Source: Betaproteobacteria bacterium
Lineage (GTDB): Bacteria; Pseudomonadota; Gammaproteobacteria; Burkholderiales; Ferrovaceae
Assembly: GCA_028870615.1 (NCBI GenBank)
Contig: JAGWPH010000264.1
Location: 1 to 7,681 of the forward strand
DNA: 7,681 bases
Reading direction: 5' to 3'
Positions 5,536 to 7,681 of the stretch are shown here, in pieces. A program made the position numbers and the translations under genes. Each line of letters begins with the position of its first letter. Position 1 is the first letter of the stretch. The notes beneath the pieces were generated by a model. It worked only from the letters and a program-made list of their open reading frames with translations. It was not told the origin of the DNA and did not search any database.

Positions 5536-6606
5536 TTACGCCACCTTCTTGCGGTTGAGTTCCAGCCGGGCATCCACCAGCGCCACCACCTCGTCGAGCA
5601 CCCCGGAATGCATGCCCCTGTCTGCCGCGATGGACTGGACCAGGCGGTCCACCCGCTCGATGTTGGGCGCGCCTCCGAATAACGCGCGCGCCGCGGAAGA
5701 GGGGCTGGTGAGTCCCTGCGCTGCAGCGGCATACTTTTCGAAAGGCACCATGTCCTTTTCGTCTGCGCCCAGCGCCACGCACAGTTGGACGACCCAGTTG
5801 TATGTCGCGCGCGCGGCATCAAGGTCGCTGTGCACGGCTTCCTGGATGGAACGCATGGCGCCTTTCTGGATGCAGCGATAGTTGCCGGCAATCAGCATGG
5901 CCCACTTGGCCAGCGGCACAAACACCGAATCATGCACCCTCAGCTTGACCGGCAGCTCGACCAGGCCGGTACCGGTGTCAAAGCGTACCGCGTCGATGTC
6001 CGCCTCGAGCTGGCGCAGCATGGCGGTATGCGCCCCGGAATCAAAGCGCGCCGCCTTGAAGTTGGTGGGCAGGCGGACTTGCAGCACATTGACCTTTTCC
6101 TCGGGCGGACGGAATGCTTGCGGATCGGGACTGCACAGCGTCATCGCCCTGGGCTCAAAGCTGTCCCACACGGTAGGGTCGGTGTAGGCATGGCGGCAGG
6201 CATCGGTATTGAGACCGGGAATACGCCTGAGGTAAGGCAAGGGCGGCATGTTCATGATGGACAGGCAGGGGACCTTCGATTTCGCCACTGATTCCAGCAG
6301 TTCACGCACGCCGGACGAGCCGTACTGGGGTTCCTGCATGGCCAGTGCCACCAGGTCATAATCGGCCGGATTGACCCCTGCCGTGCCGCAGGCGGACAGC
6401 CTGCCCGGCGCTTTGCGGGAGTCAATTTCAATGAGGCCTTCGCGGCCCCTGACCGGCATGCGCACCATCGCGCCTTCCCGGTTGATCAGTTCAGCCTCGG
6501 CGGGTAAGCACACCAGCTTCACCGCATGCCCCGCGAGCGCGAGCTTGGTGCCCAGGAGCGATCCGTACGAAGCGCCTAAAATCAGTATGCTGTATGTCTT
6601 TTTCAT
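5536..6606 (-). CDS. Ketopantoate-reductase-like NAD(P)-dependent oxidoreductase
   Basis: About 356 residues. The N-terminus is a Rossmann fold: strand YSILILG, the nucleotide loop GASYGSLLG (11-19), then a helix and the second strand AVKLVCLP. The C-terminal half fits the ketopantoate reductase (PanE/ApbA) pattern: LAKWAMLIAGN with K234 and N242 eight residues apart, like the catalytic Lys and Asn of PanE, and PNIERVDRLVQ, with E317 in the position of the PanE glutamate. PanE makes pantoate for coenzyme A, but this protein is longer than the usual roughly 300 residues and its loop departs from GxGxxG, so a different 2-oxoacid or opine-like substrate is plausible. No clear ribosome site is seen. 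The ATG at 6606 (MKK before the Rossmann strand) is preferred, with ATG 6612 and GTG 6618 as alternatives. The gene lies 75 nt after the LacI-type gene on the same strand, which suggests shared function or regulation. Confidence 0.78.
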   Translation of the reverse strand: MKKTYSILILGASYGSLLGTKLALAGHAVKLVCLPAEAELINREGAMVRMPVRGREGLIEIDSRKAPGRLSACGTAGVNPADYDLVALAMQEPQYGSSGVRELLESVAKSKVPCLSIMNMPPLPYLRRIPGLNTDACRHAYTDPTVWDSFEPRAMTLCSPDPQAFRPPEEKVNVLQVRLPTNFKAARFDSGAHTAMLRQLEADIDAVRFDTGTGLVELPVKLRVHDSVFVPLAKWAMLIAGNYRCIQKGAMRSIQEAVHSDLDAARATYNWVVQLCVALGADEKDMVPFEKYAAAAQGLTSPSSAARALFGGAPNIERVDRLVQSIAADRGMHSGVLDEVVALVDARLELNRKKVA

Positions 6607-6652
6607 CAACATTGCCACACTGTGAATACTCTGCCACTGGCGTTCTGGATGC

Positions 6653-6672
6653 TTATTGATCTAGCTCAATAA
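6653..6672. promoter_or_regulatory. FNR/CRP-type palindrome upstream of the oxidoreductase gene
   Basis: TTATTGA and TCAATAA are perfect 7-bp arms around 6 bp. The inner part, TTGAT-N4-CTCAA, differs at one position from the FNR/ANR consensus TTGAT-N4-ATCAA. It lies in the 75-bp gap between the LacI-type gene and the oxidoreductase, centred about 56 bp before the preferred start. The centre lacks the CG typical of LacI-family operators, and no T run follows, so a terminator is less likely. Confidence 0.4.
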
Positions 6673-6681
6673 ATTTCCAGG

Positions 6682-7681
6682 TTAATGCTTCAATATTTTC
6701 CCCCGCGCAGGGCCAATACTTTGCCGGATGATCAACTCGGCTTCAAACTCGGTCTGCCTGGGTTCGCCATTATTTTCCCCATTGATTTGAGCAAGCAGAT
6801 TCCGGGTGGTGATCGTACCGATGCGAACCGGGTCGGAGCGAACCGTGGTAAGGGCGGGGGAAATGAGCCGGGCCAGTTCCCAATCGCCAAAGCCGGTGAC
6901 CGAGAGCTGGTCCGGAATGGAAATCCCGGCATCCCGGCATTCCGCAACCGCACATGCTGCAATGAAATCATTGTGACAGATGAGTGCTGTAGGCGTCGGA
7001 TTGCGCTGAAGCAGTTGTTGGGTCCCTTTGCGTACGGCATCTGGCTCATAGGGCGTGGCCACGATTTGCCCGGAGGCGAGGTTCATGCCATGTTCTATAA
7101 GCGCAGAGCGCACGCCTGCCAGCCGGATTTCAGAGAGTTTCTGCACATCGGGGGGCCCCGTGAGGACACCAAACCGACGATGGCCGAGGTTGATGAGATG
7201 TTCTGTGACCCGGCGCATGGCCTGGTGGTTGTCGTATCCCACGGTCGGGTGAACCTTTTCCCGGTCGATCGCCCACATCAGGACGTAGGGTGTTTTTTGG
7301 CGTCGTATCACCGTAAAGAGATTGGGATGATGATGAGCGCCAATAATTGCCAGGCCATCAATACCGCGTTGGCACAAAGCACGGGCCAAGTGAGCTTCGT
7401 ACGCGATGTTGTTCCGATGGCAGGTCAGCAGTACGGTGTAGCCCAGACGAACCAGCTCACTTTCCAGCGTGTCCACCGCCTTGGCATATAACTCATTCAT
7501 TAAAGTCGGCGCGATAACGCCGATCGTACGCGTGCGCCCGGAACGAAGTACGCGTGCGGGGGCGAATGGTTCGTAATCCAGCTGCTGAATGGCCGCCTGG
7601 ACCCGCTTTAACGTTTCCGGCCGCAACTTGTGCGGCATTGCCAGCGCGCGCGACACCGTAGCGGAGGAGACGCCGGCGAGT
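6682..7681 (-). CDS. LacI-family transcriptional repressor, N-terminus cut by right edge
   Basis: 332 residues are visible; only the start and first helix of the DNA-binding head are missing. The frame runs to the window edge and begins LAGVSSATVSRAL, the turn and recognition helix of LacI-type headpieces; the GTG at 7656 is internal. The hinge-helix region follows (RPETLKRVQAAIQQLDYEPFAPARVLRSGRTR, in two parts), and then the periplasmic-binding-protein-like sensor domain: TIGVIAPTLMNELYAKAV, VGYDNHQAM, LGHRRFGVLTG, ALICHNDFIAACAV, IPDQLSVTGFGDWELARLISPALTTVR and the closing ELIIRQS. Length and blocks match full family members, notably the GntR-like branch. It probably represses a nearby sugar- or organic-acid-related locus in response to a small ligand; the effector cannot be read from sequence. 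The tandem oxidoreductase is one candidate target, with others beyond the edge. Confidence 0.93.
   Translation of the reverse strand, partial: LAGVSSATVSRALAMPHKLRPETLKRVQAAIQQLDYEPFAPARVLRSGRTRTIGVIAPTLMNELYAKAVDTLESELVRLGYTVLLTCHRNNIAYEAHLARALCQRGIDGLAIIGAHHHPNLFTVIRRQKTPYVLMWAIDREKVHPTVGYDNHQAMRRVTEHLINLGHRRFGVLTGPPDVQKLSEIRLAGVRSALIEHGMNLASGQIVATPYEPDAVRKGTQQLLQRNPTPTALICHNDFIAACAVAECRDAGISIPDQLSVTGFGDWELARLISPALTTVRSDPVRIGTITTRNLLAQINGENNGEPRQTEFEAELIIRQSIGPARGKILKH

Noticed and set aside
5412..5891. Minus-strand open frames at the 3' end of the oxidoreductase gene running into the hip control region
   Set aside because: They are out-of-frame shadows. The downstream part (5443-5535) shows no coding signal, only a weak GGAGC/GCTCC inverted repeat.
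6685..7491. Plus-strand open frame of 268 codons opposite the LacI-type gene
   Set aside because: It is a shadow of the LacI-family coding sequence; its translation shows no recognisable domain.

Overview
The window looks like a chromosomal stretch of a Gram-negative proteobacterium. An outer-membrane TonB-dependent receptor requires an outer membrane. The moderately high GC content, the LacI-type regulator and the ketopantoate-reductase-like enzyme suggest a betaproteobacterium, perhaps Burkholderiales. That placement is an impression from protein style, not a database result.

Layout: (1) 1-1232, plus strand: the C-terminal 409 residues of a TonB-dependent receptor, followed by a strong intrinsic terminator at 1261-1291. 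All other genes are on the minus strand. (2) 1271-1624: a 117-residue cysteine/histidine-rich protein with an HNH/treble-clef-like zinc motif. Its stop codon lies in the loop of the receptor's terminator. (3) 1828-3495: an exported phosphoesterase (acid phosphatase/phospholipase C family) whose signal sequence has Tyr where a lipobox Cys would be expected; a 13-bp-arm hairpin lies 22 nt past its stop. (4) 3725-5318: a hipB-hipA toxin-antitoxin operon with genes overlapping by 11 nt. (5) 5319-5442: its AT-rich control region, with four copies of one 18-bp palindrome and a candidate sigma70 promoter embedded among them. (6) 5536-6606: a ketopantoate-reductase-like oxidoreductase. (7) 6653-6672: an FNR/CRP-style palindrome. 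(8) 6682-7681: a LacI-family repressor missing only the first residues of its N-terminus.

How the parts may work together: hipB and hipA form a self-contained, autoregulated unit. HipB should bind the palindromes and silence the promoter, and HipA is an intact Ser/Thr-kinase-type toxin. The receptor and exported phosphatase are convergent neighbours that could serve nutrient or phosphorus scavenging, but nothing in the sequence ties them directly. The LacI regulator and the oxidoreductase lie in tandem, 75 nt apart, and may form a small catabolic or biosynthetic locus whose other members lie beyond the right edge.

The gaps 1625-1827, 3496-3724 and 5443-5535 hold no gene I can support. I saw no tRNA, rRNA, CRISPR array or insertion sequence. 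The most distinctive feature is the four-operator array in front of hipBA. The small Cys/His protein is the least characterised gene.
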